This document shows positions 39,172 through 54,100 of a stretch of 64,000 nt of DNA, in pieces. A program made the position numbers and the translations under genes. The stretch is from Phoenix dactylifera. Taxonomy: Eukaryota; Streptophyta; Magnoliopsida; Arecales; Arecaceae. The first letter of the stretch is position 1; the number at the start of each line of letters is the position of its first letter. Where the stretch lies: assembly GCF_009389715.1 (NCBI RefSeq), contig NC_052394.1:22384899-22448898 (forward strand). Direction: 5' to 3'. The notes under the pieces are model-generated. The model searched no databases. It was given only the letters and a program-made list of their open reading frames with translations, and was not told the DNA's origin.

Positions 39172-42100
39172 CTAATCTGGAATTTGGCTTAGTTCAACAC
39201 CTCTTTCTCTTGCAGCTTCTGCTATTGCATCTACATTCCCAGATGTTTTAAAGAGATTAAGATAGGACTGCCACAATTTAGTAGAGAAAGGATATACCGA
39301 TATAGCATGCTCATGGAACCTTTTGGAAATTCCCCAGGTTTCTGAATTTTGTAAGAGATTAGCTGCTTCTAGCCATATTGTTTCTGGTGCCACCGGGACT
39401 GCCTGAATTATTGAATTAACCAAAACAGTGCTTGCCCAAAACATAATGCCATCTGATGCAACATCAGGGCCACTGAAACTTCTAGCTGTAAATCTGTACA
39501 CCACCAAAGCCAACTGATAGTTTGCTGGCACAATTTCCATTAGTGATTCAACAAAATTGACGAGATCCTTGGGTTCATCAGCCCTTTCTGGAATAAGTGA
39601 TGGGCCATTACACACTTCAAGAACAGAATTCACTAGAGAAAAGTCCAGAGAAACTGGACCCAGAATGCCATCTATCAACTGTCGAATTCTAGGTTTCCTT
39701 ATGCTTTGGTAGTACCTTCTTGACAGTGGTTCTGACTTGCGCAAATAGCATGAATCTCCTAAGTAACCACTTAGAAGATCCAACATGACTTCACTTGAAC
39801 CTTTTTTTTGAGACTCTGACTCAATCACCAGATTTAATGCTGCATGCTCTCTTACACAGTGTTCAAAATATTCAGGAGAAGCCAGCTTCAATGCTTCATC
39901 AACAGCAAGGCGAGCTTCTGCTAGATTTTTTTGGAGCATTCTATACACAGAGAGATTTAGATGGCCATAAATATCATCTTCCAAGTTAGCATGGCCGTCA
40001 CCTTCAGACTCTACATGTGATGGCAGAGCAGGCGAACTACATGAACCATCATCTCTACCTTCTAAATTTCTACATGGCAGATCTTTAACTTCCCAAAAAC
40101 ATTGAAACCAGCAGGTAATCAGCTGTTCTGCAAGCTCGATTCTTCCATGAGCTATAGCATGTTCAACATATTGATTCCAAAGACACTGAATGCCAGGGAC
40201 TTCTTTTGGCCAATTAGACACTACCTCCTCAAAACCTCCCAAAACCACATCTGCTGTACAATTTTCCTGTATTCGAGCCGACATCAGAACTAGTTCAATG
40301 CAGGTTGGATATAATTTCATGTACTTGACCAACAAATCAGCGGAACAATGTAAGCCATCAAGTGTCGCTACACATCTAATGTGGCTAATAGCAAAGAAGT
40401 GCAAAGCTCTAAGAGCAGATTGATCTCTTTTTTGAGGGTTTTCATCAATATCCGAAGTCACCTTATCCACAGCAAATTTCACCAATTCTCTTGTCCTCTC
40501 TTTCCTATCAGTTGTTAAATGAGCAGAAGGCCATTGGATCCTAAATGGCAGATCTTTCTCAAACTCAAATTGTTGTATAACTGCCTCCGGAAGTTTCCTG
40601 TAGATTACTAGATATATACAACAAATCCAAAATATACATTTGTCAGATACTACCAGGTAAGAGGGGACGTCTGAAAGCAATGTGTCCCCAGAGTATTCAG
40701 AACTGGTTGTAGGAAGAAGTTCATAGATTTTCCAAATGGCCTTCTCCAAATTTCCAGACATGCATAAGAAATCAATCATCTGCAAGAAAATGTCTAAAAT
40801 GCATGCACTTTTATATTTTGTTTCCTCATGGCATGTCACTGTCCTGTGGCAGAATATGCTCAAAGCATCATGATATGCATTCAGTCGTTCCCCAAGCTGT
40901 ACCCGACTATTAATATACAAAAGCCACAGCTCATATGAACATTCATTGTGTTGCACCTAAAAGTAAAATACAAAAACCACCATATCATGACCTATGAATA
41001 TAATCCAGTATCTTTAATTTCAATGTTAGCGGAAGATCATAGGACTAATTAAAAAAAACGTACAATATTGAAGAGGCCATATGATCTCTGTGGCGTGTGC
41101 AGGCATATACTCTAACAATATTTAAGTCATATGTCAAGACAGTGAAAAAAGCTTAAAGAAAACATTCAATAGACATAAAGTATTCTAAACAAATAATTTG
41201 CTTACTCTAAGCCACCTGATCGTGCAATATCAAGGTAAAGGATAAAAAATCAGACATCTATGATATCAGGTAACCCAGAAGACACTAACAAATCAAGCTC
41301 AAAATTATTTCAATGTACCAATTTTTTGTGATGCAGACTTCATGGGAAACCTCAACTACCTGGTTCGATAACTGAGGACCAAGAAAAGTGAAAAACTAAA
41401 ATATCATTTTCGTTATCACTATATCATGTTACTATCTCATCAGTTATTATTTAAATCATTGAAAAAAAGGTGAAAACCCCATATCATTGCCTATGTTCAT
41501 ATATTGTCCCCAAAATTTCTATATTACAGTTAATCCTCACTCGTGATTATACTGTATTTATTTGTTTTTTAAAAGCAGTCTTCAGGTTATTGAATGGGAT
41601 TGAAATAAGTTTATTTTTGCAAGCTGTATACAAAATCTATTTAAGCACAAAAAGTTATGTTTGGGTTATTAGGTTGAGTGGAAGATGTGTTGAAATCATA
41701 TTGTAACTAGTCTAATCACCAGCTGGTTCAAATTATCTGTTGTGCCCACAAATATTCAACAGAAACTTATTTGATCAAGTGTTGAGAATCGGGCTGAGAC
41801 TAACAATTATGGGAGCAAATGTTTTGGTCAAATCCAATGAATTTATATTTTTCTTCATTCTAGTTGGGCAGCACAAAAGAGAACCCCACCCACACACACA
41901 CAGAGAGAAAAAAGACGCAAAAGACAAGCGAACATGATGGATGCCACGAGAACTGAAACATTCCAGCAAGCTGAGTATGGTGGCTGCATTATTAGACACT
42001 TCAACAACTGCCAGGGCAACAGGCATGAAATTCCAGTGCAAAAGATGGTTATTTCCATAAAAAATTAGAGCATGGGACTTCATAAAGATCACTGAAAGCA

Positions 42101-45100
42101 AGGATTAGGTAGTGGATAAACAAGCCAGCACGGCACATAAATAGTTAAAAAACAACAATAGGTTATTTTCAAGACATAATAACAGTCATGGGAAAAGGAT
42201 TTCTTGCTTCAGAAGAAATTTCTCTCAACTTAATTTGATCTTAAATCTAGACAGAATAACCATTCAGTAGACTTGTGAAAAAAATTTCATGTGAGATTCA
42301 CGTGCTGCTCAAATAATCACACTCAGAAATAAATACAGAAAGTGACAGACAAAACATAAAGTGCAATAATTGTAATGTAGAAAAAGAACCATAACTATAA
42401 TCATAAAATTTAGCACCATAGACCATCAAAAAGAATTCAAAAGCAAAATACCGCATGAAAAAACATGTCATCTTTCCCAATGCCGCTCTCCTTCCTATAG
42501 TAAATATGCAAATAAACAACCCAAAGGACTACAGAATTGGGTTCAGCTTCAATGGCTCGGGATAACAGCATGAGAGCCTGCAAGAACCATTTTGACAGAC
42601 ATGAGAAGCTGACAGTCACCAAGTTTCTGGGATTACATAAATGTTAAAATGTGACCCTCACTTTGAAAGGAAAAGGTAAATAAAAACCCCAGAGACAGGA
42701 TGAGGGGGAGAGAGAGAGAAAGGAGGGAAGGAAAATGGTGGCGTCACCTTCTTCCTGTCTGGTTTATAAACACTTCCACAAAAATAATCAAGCGCCAACT
42801 CCAAGGATTGTTCAGAATCAGGCAACCCTTGTATGAATGTCTTCTAATGGAAGAAAACCAAGAGGTTAGAGAAAATCAACCGTTGACTAACTATATATGG
42901 AAGCATATGCACAATAAGATGCAGCCGTCTTAAATCTAACACAGATGTACCGTCATTTTATAAGTAAATATTAGCAGGTTTAAATGAATATGTCTGTTAG
43001 ATAATAAAACCAAAAAGACACACAAGCTATAGAAATTAAATAGACTGAGAGAAATAAGAAATTGAACTCCAAAAGGCAACATCTAAATTCAGAAAATGTA
43101 GGCGAAATTTGGTCAACAATCACAAATAACAATAAGTGATAGAAATATTTAACTATAAAATGACATTTATAGTACTAATATCAAGAAAAAAACTTACGGG
43201 GGAAAAAAGGAACCAAAGAAAAGGTGCCTACCATATGCTAAAAGAAGTGAAGAATCACAAATCAGATGATTTGATTTCTAATTAAAAAGAAGGGGATCCT
43301 TAATGAATCATCTTAATATTTGGAACGAGATAGCTCTATCCAAGTTAATGTCCAGCAATGTGTCATCATTAATGTGAAAAGCTCGAAATTTCTTGAGAAC
43401 ATGGTGGCAATTACGTAATATAATGTTCCTTACAATATATGTTTGTCATATAATTAGCTAACATGATCAACCAAAAATATGAACTTGATATAAACTAAGA
43501 ATACCATTGTGCTATCTTGGCTTTGAAAATATAAAGAATGTCTGCTCCAATTATCATGATCTGCAACGGGACCATCACCAGTTTGCAAGAATAGTGCATC
43601 TGGAGGGAGAATTCTTCGAACAGAAACTGGTAAAGGGAAGGAAGCACAGAACCCCCTTTGCCAATATTGCCAGTTGCTACGAGCAAGAACCGTCTGAGAT
43701 AAATGAGAGTCGACTTTTACAAGATTTGAACCAATATGATACACTGGAATAGGCAGAAGGTGCTGGAAGAGATTGTGAAAAGATTCATTTTCATTATTAG
43801 ATTTTTCAGCAATCGACAGATGATCAAGGTGATTATCTGCATCAGAAAATGAGAATAGAATGAGTTGTTGCCAAAATGGCAAACATTTCAGAATACTGCA
43901 ACTCATAGATACCTGAAGTAGGGGAAGATGAACAACGGTGTTGCTTTAACTTTCTCTGCGTGCAGTTTCTGACATGCTGCCACGGGCATTCATCATCATT
44001 ACATTTTCCTCGGAGCTCAAACATGCAAAAAGGCCAGAAGGGATCAAGTGCAAAATCATTCATGTCATCACCTAGTTTGCTTGCTACCGGGAATCTCATG
44101 CTATATCCTATAGTATACTCTCCTACAATATCTGGCACACTAACCATGACTTCAAAGTTGGCATCCCTTGACATATCATCTTTATCTTTTATTGTTGTGA
44201 ATCCGCTGCAGCGCCCAGGCAGTATTAACTTTGAATGTCTGGACACATTATGCAGATCTGATGAAGGTAAGGAAAAAACAGGTCCGCAAGTTGTGGTACA
44301 AGATTGTTTTGGAAATAAATTGCTTTGTTCAGGATCGGTATTCCTATGAGACTCATCATTGAAGGAAAAATTATTGCCCTGAGTCTGGCAAAAGGGCTGT
44401 GCACAATGCTGTCTGCTGCTTTTTCCAGGCCTTTCAATACCTTATAGATTGCAAGAAACAAATGTCATTAAGCTGCACTAAAAACCAATCAATATCAAAA
44501 AATAATGAACTGCAATATGAGGGTACAAGAAAAGATTCTTGGAGCATAACATATAATCTTTGGGTCAACAACTTTCTAGGTTTGCAACCGCCTAAAAGAT
44601 CAAAAGAAAACGAAAGAGATCATTTTACAAACAAAAAGTTCACTTCCCTCTTCCAGTGACCCACTTTATCAAGCTTAACAGTCATCACTAATCAAAAAAT
44701 TCTAGTGATCATACATTTGATTCATTTTATTGGACCAAGTAATATAAGAGAACATCTGCATAACCGGATGAAGTGGTAGTGAAGGCACTGCCCAAAAGCA
44801 GCATGAAAGAAGATGTGCGGTATCAAAACTTCAAAATTCAAAGGTGATGCTATGACTAAAAATGAGAAATATGGTCATAGTCTCCTTGCAACAAAGCATC
44901 AACAAGTCTAAAAGTTATAAAAATGCTTGGTACTTGAATAGGGATTCTAAATTACTTAAGAATTGGAACATAAAACCCCAAAGCAGGATGAATTCCCAAC
45001 AGTAGTTAATAAGAACCATTTTGATATTATTGGTAAGTGATATAATCAATTCAGTTGAGAAAAAAAAATCTAGGGGTGGGCAAATACTCTATCAACATTT

Positions 45101-48100
45101 TTATTCTTGCTAAGCCCAATGTACATTGTTACCTGTTCCTGACAGCTTAAGCTTTTGGGGTCAATTTGTTGCTTAATATGATATTAGAGCTCAGGTTTTC
45201 TGGAGGTCACAAGTTTGAATCACTCTAATTTAGTTATTTATTTGATATTTGTTATCCTCATTCTTGTAAGTCTGTGTGGTGTCAAGCCTCGTATCTATTG
45301 TTGATCCATCATCTCAAAGCTTAAGCTGTTGGGGCCAGTTGGTTACTTAACAATTCTTTAGGTCAACCAGCCAACAAATATCTCAGAGTTGAACAATAAC
45401 CCTTAGCAATACTTGCTATAAGATTATTTCTTGAAATTTTGTGAATAGGCTTGGCCCCCTGCATCCTATCTCATCAGTGAGAAAAAGCCTGTGCATTCTC
45501 AGCAGAAGGCATCTAAACATTAAGAGAGGAGAGAACCCAAAAACTGATGTAAACACTGATATATCTAAGGCACGATAGTTGGATAGCCGATTTAGGTTTT
45601 TCTGCAATTGGTTTTAGAGCAAAACGAAGTTCGATTGCTCTTTGTATTTCCACCATCTCTCTCTTTGCTCGTGAATAGCATTCAATCTAAGGAGTTTTGA
45701 AGCGGATGAGAATTGAGACATGGTAATCCTGTCTAACCTTATTGGCAATCGCAGTGGAAGACGACTTATCAAATGACTAAATGCAGAGTAGAAAAATAGG
45801 AAAATAGCAGGATTGAAGGGCCTTGGATGAGCAAAAAATCTGAATATTGTTTCCTAACATTTCTTTGCAAATGATAAAATCCCCATCATAAAAGCCTCTA
45901 TAGGGGAATGTCTTATCTTAAGGAAGATCACTGCTAACTTTTGCCAAACAATTGATCAATTTGGCAACAAGGGACAAATCTCTCCTTAGATGTTCTAGGT
46001 TACTCTTGTTTTGTTTTGATTTTGGAAGCACACAAGCCATATGTTTTTTCTTCTTTGTGACGAGACAAGTGATCAATCATTTTATTTTCTGCCAGAAATC
46101 AAGAGAGGCTTTGGGAGAAAGATTTTGAACTAGAGGGACCTCCCTACACCACAACAGGTTAACTAGAGGATTGATAGGAAATTCAAGTGGAAATAGCTCC
46201 AATAGAGCAACATTCATTCATTAAAATTGAAGTAAGTTGTAAAGTATCAAAGGTTGGCCTCTAAGAGTTCTTATTACAAGACAGAGGAGTCAAGCAACAA
46301 TAACGGCACAAATTCTACGTTTCTTCTTGTATTAGAAATTCTAGGTGGCAAAGAAGTTCAAAAGAGGGATCATTGACATGCTAGGTTCCGGTGTTTTAAA
46401 AATGCGGCGAATAAGGATGCAAGCATGGTTGCTGTACCAAGCATACTGTACCATACTAGTAACGAATCAAAACTCGGTACGAGGGGCATGCCGAGTCTTG
46501 GTACACTGAATTGACCCCAACACCGAGCATATCGACATTGTACCAGCAAGGGGTCAAATACCGAGATAGCAAACCTTGATCACACGTGCAACCGCATATG
46601 CATATGCAATTCCCTGATCGCACAACATTGCATACGTTTTGTTACTATATGCAATCATACTACACATGAGCCACAAAGCCAATCAACTTAGCAATGTGTG
46701 GCCAAATGTGTGGCTCAATTAACATTGTGCAACTGCACATGTGACTTGCTTAGTTTTATGGAGCCAGATATGTGCCCCTCTTATGTGTTCTATGGATGAA
46801 GCATGTTCAAACTGATAGTCAAGTTGAACGTGTGTTTGAATTGTATTACAACTATCACTATTACTACGTGCAACACAAAAAGTTCCTTAGCTTATAGAGG
46901 TCAATCAGTCAGACATGCCATGTTCAGTCTAATTGCCCTATGTACTAAAGAATAAGCACTAATTGTTAGTTGTCACTGTTATTAATATTGATACTAATTA
47001 TCCAAAAAAGCATTACTATTATTATTGTTTTTATGGTACTTAATATATTTTATTTATTTTAATGTGGTTAAAACATACTAATCAAATATGTGTGAATATA
47101 TGAAGCATATATACTACATAAGCATTATGCAGTCCTTGACCGCTCACATACAGCAACTGCCTTGTAAAACACTGCTAGGTTCTAATTAGACAGAATTGAT
47201 GACCTTGTTGTTTTTATGATTAAAGTTCAGTTCATATTATGACAAGCAAAGATCTATCTTTTCCCGATTTGCAATTCCATGTTGAATTTACTTTGTTCAA
47301 AAACAACGACAACAAATTTTAAGCACTTGATGTTGGATATTATCTCCCTTTATGACCTTGATTTTGCTCAGTCCACCTCTTCTCTTTTTCATATATTTTT
47401 ATTAGCTTTACTTTTACCCTAAAGTACTCTATTCTAAAATTAACTGATATTTCCCCCAACTCATTCTCTTGATCAACCTCCAAACTAAATTACCTGCTCC
47501 ATTATTATTAAGATCATACAATCCGGAATAAAATGGTCTTGCTCCAAATGCCCGATATATAGGTGCACATGACACCCAAAGGTCCAATTACTGTCTTGCT
47601 CCCAGACTTATGGTTGCACCAATTTGTATCTCCCTAATTGTTGCAGCTCGATTTATAATCAGCATCTACTAGAGAGGAACTGGTCTAATCAAATAGTCTT
47701 AGGGTTTTCTTAAGCTTTCACTTTGTTTATGCAGCCATTATTCCCATTAAGATTTAAAATATTATAGGACTCTTAAGGTTCCTAAATGACAAAAATATGG
47801 TTAAGGTACATTTTGTTCTTTGATAACTAATATGTGAGAGCTTGCCTTCTCCGGTCACTATTCACAAGAAGTGTTTTTATTTGTTGATGGTTCAATTAAG
47901 CAAAAGAAAGACAATAATTCAATTTAAATATAGAAAAAACTAAAAAGACAATAATTTCCACTGATACAAATAATATCAGATTCAGTTGGAAGTCCAAATC
48001 ATATATATGTTCAAGACATAATAGCAGTAAACTGTATTCTTTCAATTGCCGCTCCTTCAAAAGAGGTCAACTGATCAAGTTATATGAACAAGGAAAAAGG

Positions 48101-51100
48101 TCATTTCTATTCATCCCAGCAACATTAACTTATAAAAAATATTATGGAAAATTATAAATCAATTGCAGATCACAAGATCTTCTAGCTATTAGAAAATAAC
48201 AAATGGGCCACAACATTTGGAGACTAAACAACATGATATGAAAGGACCATGTGCACTTACATTGCTTGAATTCAAGACGGCACCAAGCATAAGGAAAATT
48301 CTCAATCTAAAAAGTGCAGATGAAAATACCTTCAGAACTTGACATGTGATTTTTGTCTTTTCCATGCATATGCTGGTCAAGAAAAGCAGATGATATCTCA
48401 TTTTCAAGAGTATTGCCGCGAGCTTTATCAACATGGCATACTGCATTACTCATATTACTCTTGGATGATGTTCTCATACCAAATCGTGCAACCAGTTTGG
48501 ACCTTAAAGAAGCTTCAAGAAGCTCATAGTCCTGTGCATTCTCGCTAGCAAATAATCTTTCCTTTTCAATATCTATATTTGTATTTTCTTCTTCAAACTT
48601 TCCCATTTTACTTTCACATGCTAATCTTGATTCAGCAGATCTGTTATCGGAAGGAAAATTTTCTTCATCATCATCTGTATATATATGGGGAGGGTAGGCA
48701 GGAGTGCAGATATCATTCACAGCACTGTTTTCTTTAGGGTCTGATGTACTAGCATCAGGTTCACAGCATTGATCATCACCTGAATCATGCCCATTCATCT
48801 GCTGATAAGATGCTTCAAGTGGAGCACCATCTGGGCTTTGAATGATAGACTTACATCCCAACTGTTCTAATATCTGGCTCTCAGCTGGTATCTGATGGTC
48901 TAATCCAGATAACATATCAGAGCTATGCTTAGGAACAGATTTTACAGAATCAAAGAGTGTTCTATGATCTTGCCATCTGGAAGGCCACATAAAACTAGAA
49001 GCCTCCATTAGCAAACCTTGAAGTCTGGCAGAGAACAGTTCTCTTTTCTGATAAAGAGCTGCACATCTTTCATTGGCATCAATCAGAGCTCTTTGAGCCT
49101 TGCGATGAGCTTTTAGTGCATGCCTTTCTTCGAGTTCACATCTGCGTCTAAGCTCCTGTGCCTCTTCCAACTCCTTGTCGTGTAGCTCCTCCAACTCCAA
49201 TAAAGATTGCAAGTTCACACCCTCCTCTCCCAAAATGCCCATCTGAGCTGAACCCCTGCTATTCGTATCCTGTAGAGATTCCTCACAGGAATCAAACAAC
49301 TATGCATGAGCATATAATAGCACTAGTGCTAAAAATGATCTAATAGAGCCCTTCTAACTTACCTCACCAATACTTAATTTACTATCTGGAACAAGGCTCG
49401 AAAACTTGTCAAGAGGATTGCTGGGTGTTTCCAAAGGCATTATAAGACCACCATTAGCTATACTAGAAGATGCTGGATTGTTTGGAAACAGATCGGAAGC
49501 ACCAAGCCCCCTTGAAACACCGACATGCTTTTGAACTTCGGTGCTCTGCCAAGCATAGAGAAGTTGGCAAACAAAAAGGATGTACATGTGAGAAAACTTG
49601 AAGAAATCTGAAATTAACCAACAGGAGGTTTAGAGAATGATGATACAATTACTGCAATGAATAGTGGAGAGGAGAGCAAAGCCAGCATGTTAATATGCTA
49701 GTCAACTCTAAAGATGAAATAAGAGAACAGATAATTATATGAATAATAGCGTACTCATGGAGGGCTACATCATATATGCAGATATTAACATTTAAGATCC
49801 TAATAATATACTTACAACTCAAAGATTATTCTTATCTGTTCTCCATTTCACCAACTTGGCTCCTAAAAGTCATTAGATACCAGAGAGGCAGAGACTATTA
49901 GTTTGTGGGGTCTTAGTGATAAAAAGGTTGTTCTAACTTTGAAACTAAAAATACCATTAGGTAATATATAGCTGATAATCTTGAGATGAAGTGCCCTGAT
50001 TGTTACCAACTGACCAAATGAGAAAACAAAAATCAGAGAAACAAAATAGTACAAGAAGTAAGTAGTTGAAAATACAAACCAAAAAAAAAGGAAGAAAGAA
50101 ACAAATGTTACAGAAGTTAAGGCGACAAGGAATCACACTTGTATTGCAAAATATGTTGGCAACCTACTACCTCAACCCGAAGTTCCGATATAGTGCTTCA
50201 GGAAGTGATATGGATGAGGAACTTTTGACCCCACTGCGCAGTGTGATCTATAACATGGAATTTGATCCAATAGTTGCTGCCCAATGTTTGTTAATGAGAC
50301 ACAGAATCATTATTCTGGCAACTCAAGCAAATTATTGATATCATATAATATGTTATGTTTCACAAACTAAAGCGTTTAGGGAATCTCCCACAGCTTTAGC
50401 AAGAGGGTAGCTATAGCAAGCAAAGATAGCATAAATCTAGGTATTTTTGGACACCGACTATAAATTGTCTCATGGTGATAATAAGTAGTTTTTATATGCA
50501 ATTTTACTTGATTGCATTTATAGCCAATGGTGGTTCCATTTTGAGCAATTGTGCAAAACTTTTAGAAGGTTGGCAATCCAGATTCCAGCTCCTCTCACAT
50601 ACAGTCTCCTCCAATGACTATGAGCGCATCCGGTCCATCTTCGCCTAGATCCAAAGCAAACAAGGGAACTGCCTCGTACAAAAGTGCTTGAACGACCTGG
50701 CATATATTCATTACAATTTGAGGCTCGGATTGAAGTGTATTGAAGATGAAGTGGAGCTAAGTACGATGATCCACTTCACAATGACTTCATATATGATAAG
50801 GATTTGATGATTGGTTGGCCTGAGGACCAACAGCTAAGGATGCAAATGGGTCAGGTTGACCCATACCCGAACCGTTTAGACTCAATCCAACCCGAATTGA
50901 AGGACCTGCGGGGCCAGGTCGGGTCCTAAAATTGTACTTGTTCTATTTTTTGGATCGGGTATGGGTTTACCGACCCGGACCCGACCCGACTCGTTTTTTA
51001 GATCAATTTTGGATCGTTTACCAATGACCCGAGCCCGACCCGACCCGACCCGACCCAACCCGAACCCGAATTACCCATTTAGATCCGCAGGCCCACAATC

Positions 51101-54100
51101 TACGGAGTTTTTGGCCAAACCTGGGGACACAGTTCACTCGCCGTTGTTTACAGGGATTAGTACCCGTAGCCGGTAAAACCAAGCTAAAAATATTTTTTAT
51201 TCAAAAAAAAAGAAAAAAAAGCAAATGAAAGGAAAGCAGCAAAAGGAGGTGTGGAGAGAGGTACAGCAGTACTTGCCCCAAGCCTAGATCACGCATCCCC
51301 GGGGCAATAGCCGATCGTCATATGACACATGGTGGAATGTCATGTTGCCCTTAATGATGATGGGACGGCTATAGATAATGGCTTAGCTTTTTCTTGGAGT
51401 TTTTTGGGCTGCAGGGTAGTGGAAATGGAAGGAGCCGCAGTGGCTGCTACTGCTGTTTCAATTCCAGGAGGGCTGAGGATTCGCTCAGGCTTTTTTCCCT
51501 TACTTCTTCCACTCTCTTTTGAGTGATAGTAGTAGAGCAGCAGAAAAACCCTTCTCTGCTAACTCCATGCCTTGCCTTCATTCATAAATTAAAGCAACAA
51601 GTCCGGACTCGACCTGGACCCGACCCAGACCAGACCTAACCCGAGCCCGAATTTTTTGGGTCGGGTCCAGGTTATACATGGACCCGATCCGACCCGAATG
51701 ACCCGTTGGGTCAAAATTTGTAGCCGTGGACCCAACCCGACCCGATCTTCAATTAGGTCGGGTCTGAGTCTAAAATTAGGATCCGAACAAGAAACCGGAT
51801 CGGGACGGGGTCACTCAAGACCCGACCCGACCCATGTGCACCCCTACCAGCAGCAATAACCAAAGCTTGATGAGCCCGACAAAGGAGGCTAGGGTGAATG
51901 CAAAATAATGAGAGGAACAACATACAACATGCTCACATCCTGCTAGGCAACCACAAAGGTTGGAGGAGGAGCCAATCATCATCACAAGGTTGCATGTCTA
52001 GACACCCTCCCAAATATTTGATAAAGAGTTGCTAAGAAGAAGCCACCATAATACTCGGTCTAGCCATGCAAGTAGGATTAGTCAAGGTAGTGAGCTCAAT
52101 CGAGCCACCTTGCAAAGCTAGGCAGGCAAGGCCATCTAGGAAAAGAAAACAGTTCCTCACATTAGAAAGAAAGAAAAAGGAAAGAACATTGAAGTTCCAT
52201 TGTAGAGAGTAGATGAGGAGTCTATTCACTCTAATTCAGAGATCAGTGAGCTCTTAGATATCCAGTCGCCAAGATCATCTGACAATACTAACGATGATGG
52301 TAATGATAGTTCAAGTGATGATACATGTAGTGGGTAAAGAGAGAGTAGTGGACATGGCACTAGTGCATATTACTCACAACCCAATGGTCTTTGATTTACT
52401 AGCAAGTCACAGTTCACTCATATCACATAAGATAGGGACACAGTGCATGACCTATTAGAGCCCATAGGGATATGATTATATACAGGAGACAAGCCCCTCC
52501 AGATGGTACAAGATATGGCACCGGTGCTGTAAATAACCTCACATGTGGAGTAGAGTCCCTAAACATATCTAGATTTGAGTCATACACTGGATCCTATTCC
52601 ATATAACCAGGCTACAACCCACATGGATATCCTTCATTTTAGACGTATTTAAATGGCTACTATCCTTCACAGCCTCAGGCAGCTTACAAGTCAGATTTTG
52701 CGACCTCGATCTTTGAATAGCCAGTCCAATATCGGAGTTAGAGACTACCACGGAATCCATCCATAAACCATCACCCCGGTGACCTTTGTCACCAAAGCGT
52801 CACGACAGTTTCCAAAGGTTCCCCGTCATCTCATCTCTAGTGGGGGGCTCAAGAAGTCGGAGCACGTAGGAATGCCGACCACTGCATAAGAGAATTAGTA
52901 TTAAGGTAGCTATCCAGAAGGCCCGAAGATTATGGACCACAAGGATGGGTTGCAGATTGTCGGGAAAGTTGGTAATTTTTCAGGCCTAGACTATGACTAG
53001 GATCCTAATATTTAAGAGAGGCATAAACACTCCACAAAATTGTAGAGGTTGCACACATTTTGTACTTCAAATCTATTCGATATGTTTTATATATATTCAA
53101 ATACATGTACTCATGCATTCTATTATATTACAATTATATTTATTTATTGATTATAGCATATTTATTGAGACTCGAGACCAATCTGATATGGACATCAAAA
53201 CAATATTGAAATCCAAAATTAAATAACCAAAATCATTAAATAGTCCTTAAACTGGTATTGTACCATACCATTGACCAGTACAACACCAAGTACTGGTTTG
53301 GCGGACCTTGCTCAGAACTTCCTTTCGCCAGCATAAATCTTTGAAAAATCATAAGCCCAAATCCATGCAGAAAGTGTTCGGAATGCCAAGTTTCACAAGA
53401 AATGAAATTCGAAAAAAAACAAAAAATTAGTTCTAGATCCATCTCTTATTAGAACTTAAATAACCAATTGTACTTTTGTAGGCTGATCTATATTGCATTT
53501 GTAGTTTCGATCTTGATCTTACGCTGCACTACTGAATATTTATATTCATTTTTTATTTCATTGGAAAAAAAGAAAAAAATAATAAGAAACAAAAAATAAT
53601 TCAAAAAAACATGCATAACATAGTGAAATATTTGGAAAGAATATATCTAACCTCAACACCAGGTGTCACTTGCGCCAAGGATGCGCTTTGGTTTAACAAT
53701 GTACAAGCATCCACAGGAATAGTCTCCTTCTCAAACTGACCATAACTACAAGAGATATCACCAGCAACAATGCTATTATTCACTTGCTTCGAAGGCATCC
53801 CAATATTACGCACCATAGAGGGCTCAGTCTTGCAAACAGGCACCATATTTTCATTATCTTCCAGCCTTGTACGCAGAACTTTAGATGATGTAGGGACATA
53901 TGTGTTAGATTCATGCCGTCCCTTATCACTTCTGCTTATAGAATTCCCTTTGCCGCTTTCATGCCCGTTACTTTTGTCTTTGGGCCAACTACTTTTTTCC
54001 ATTAGTTGACTCCTGAGGTCAGAAAATTTGGTAGAAGATATCTGCATTCGTAATTGGCCATCAGAAACTTGGTTACCATTAAAGTGTTCATTAAGCTTCA

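Larger units (their letters stand above)
44441..48329 (-). other. Large intron of the zinc-finger gene
   Basis: A 3889-bp intron with a TRIM-like element at 45127-45352 and a GTACC-rich element at 46435-46578. The rest is AT-rich and unrecognised. Confidence 0.55.
50066..52780 (+). pseudogene. hAT transposase relic (C-terminal half), interrupted
   Basis: Plus strand, opposite to the host gene, inside its 49546-53651 intron. The 50100-50340 part reads LVLQNMLATYYLNPKFRYSA and a SDMDEELLTPLRSVIYNMEF-like stretch, typical of plant hAT transposases. The 50525-50800 part, with frameshifts and a stop, reads QWWFHFEQLCKTFRRLAIQI, then NDYERIRSIFA (where the family has the Cys-Glu-Arg-Asn-Trp-Ser-type dimerisation motif), then a VQKCLNDLAYIHYNLRLGLK-like stretch. 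After the insertion at 50835-51846 it resumes with PKLDEPDKGG, then a Gly/Tyr/Pro-rich tail (GYNPHGYP, GYYPSQPQAAYKSDF) to about 52780. The many disruptions show it is inactive. The N-terminal BED finger and catalytic part were not found. Confidence 0.75.

Noticed and set aside
50835..51846. ACCCG-repeat arms as telomere-like or satellite DNA
   Set aside because: The words occur in both orientations inside inverted ends with an 8-bp duplication, which fits subterminal repeats of a hAT element better; plant telomere repeat is TTTAGGG.
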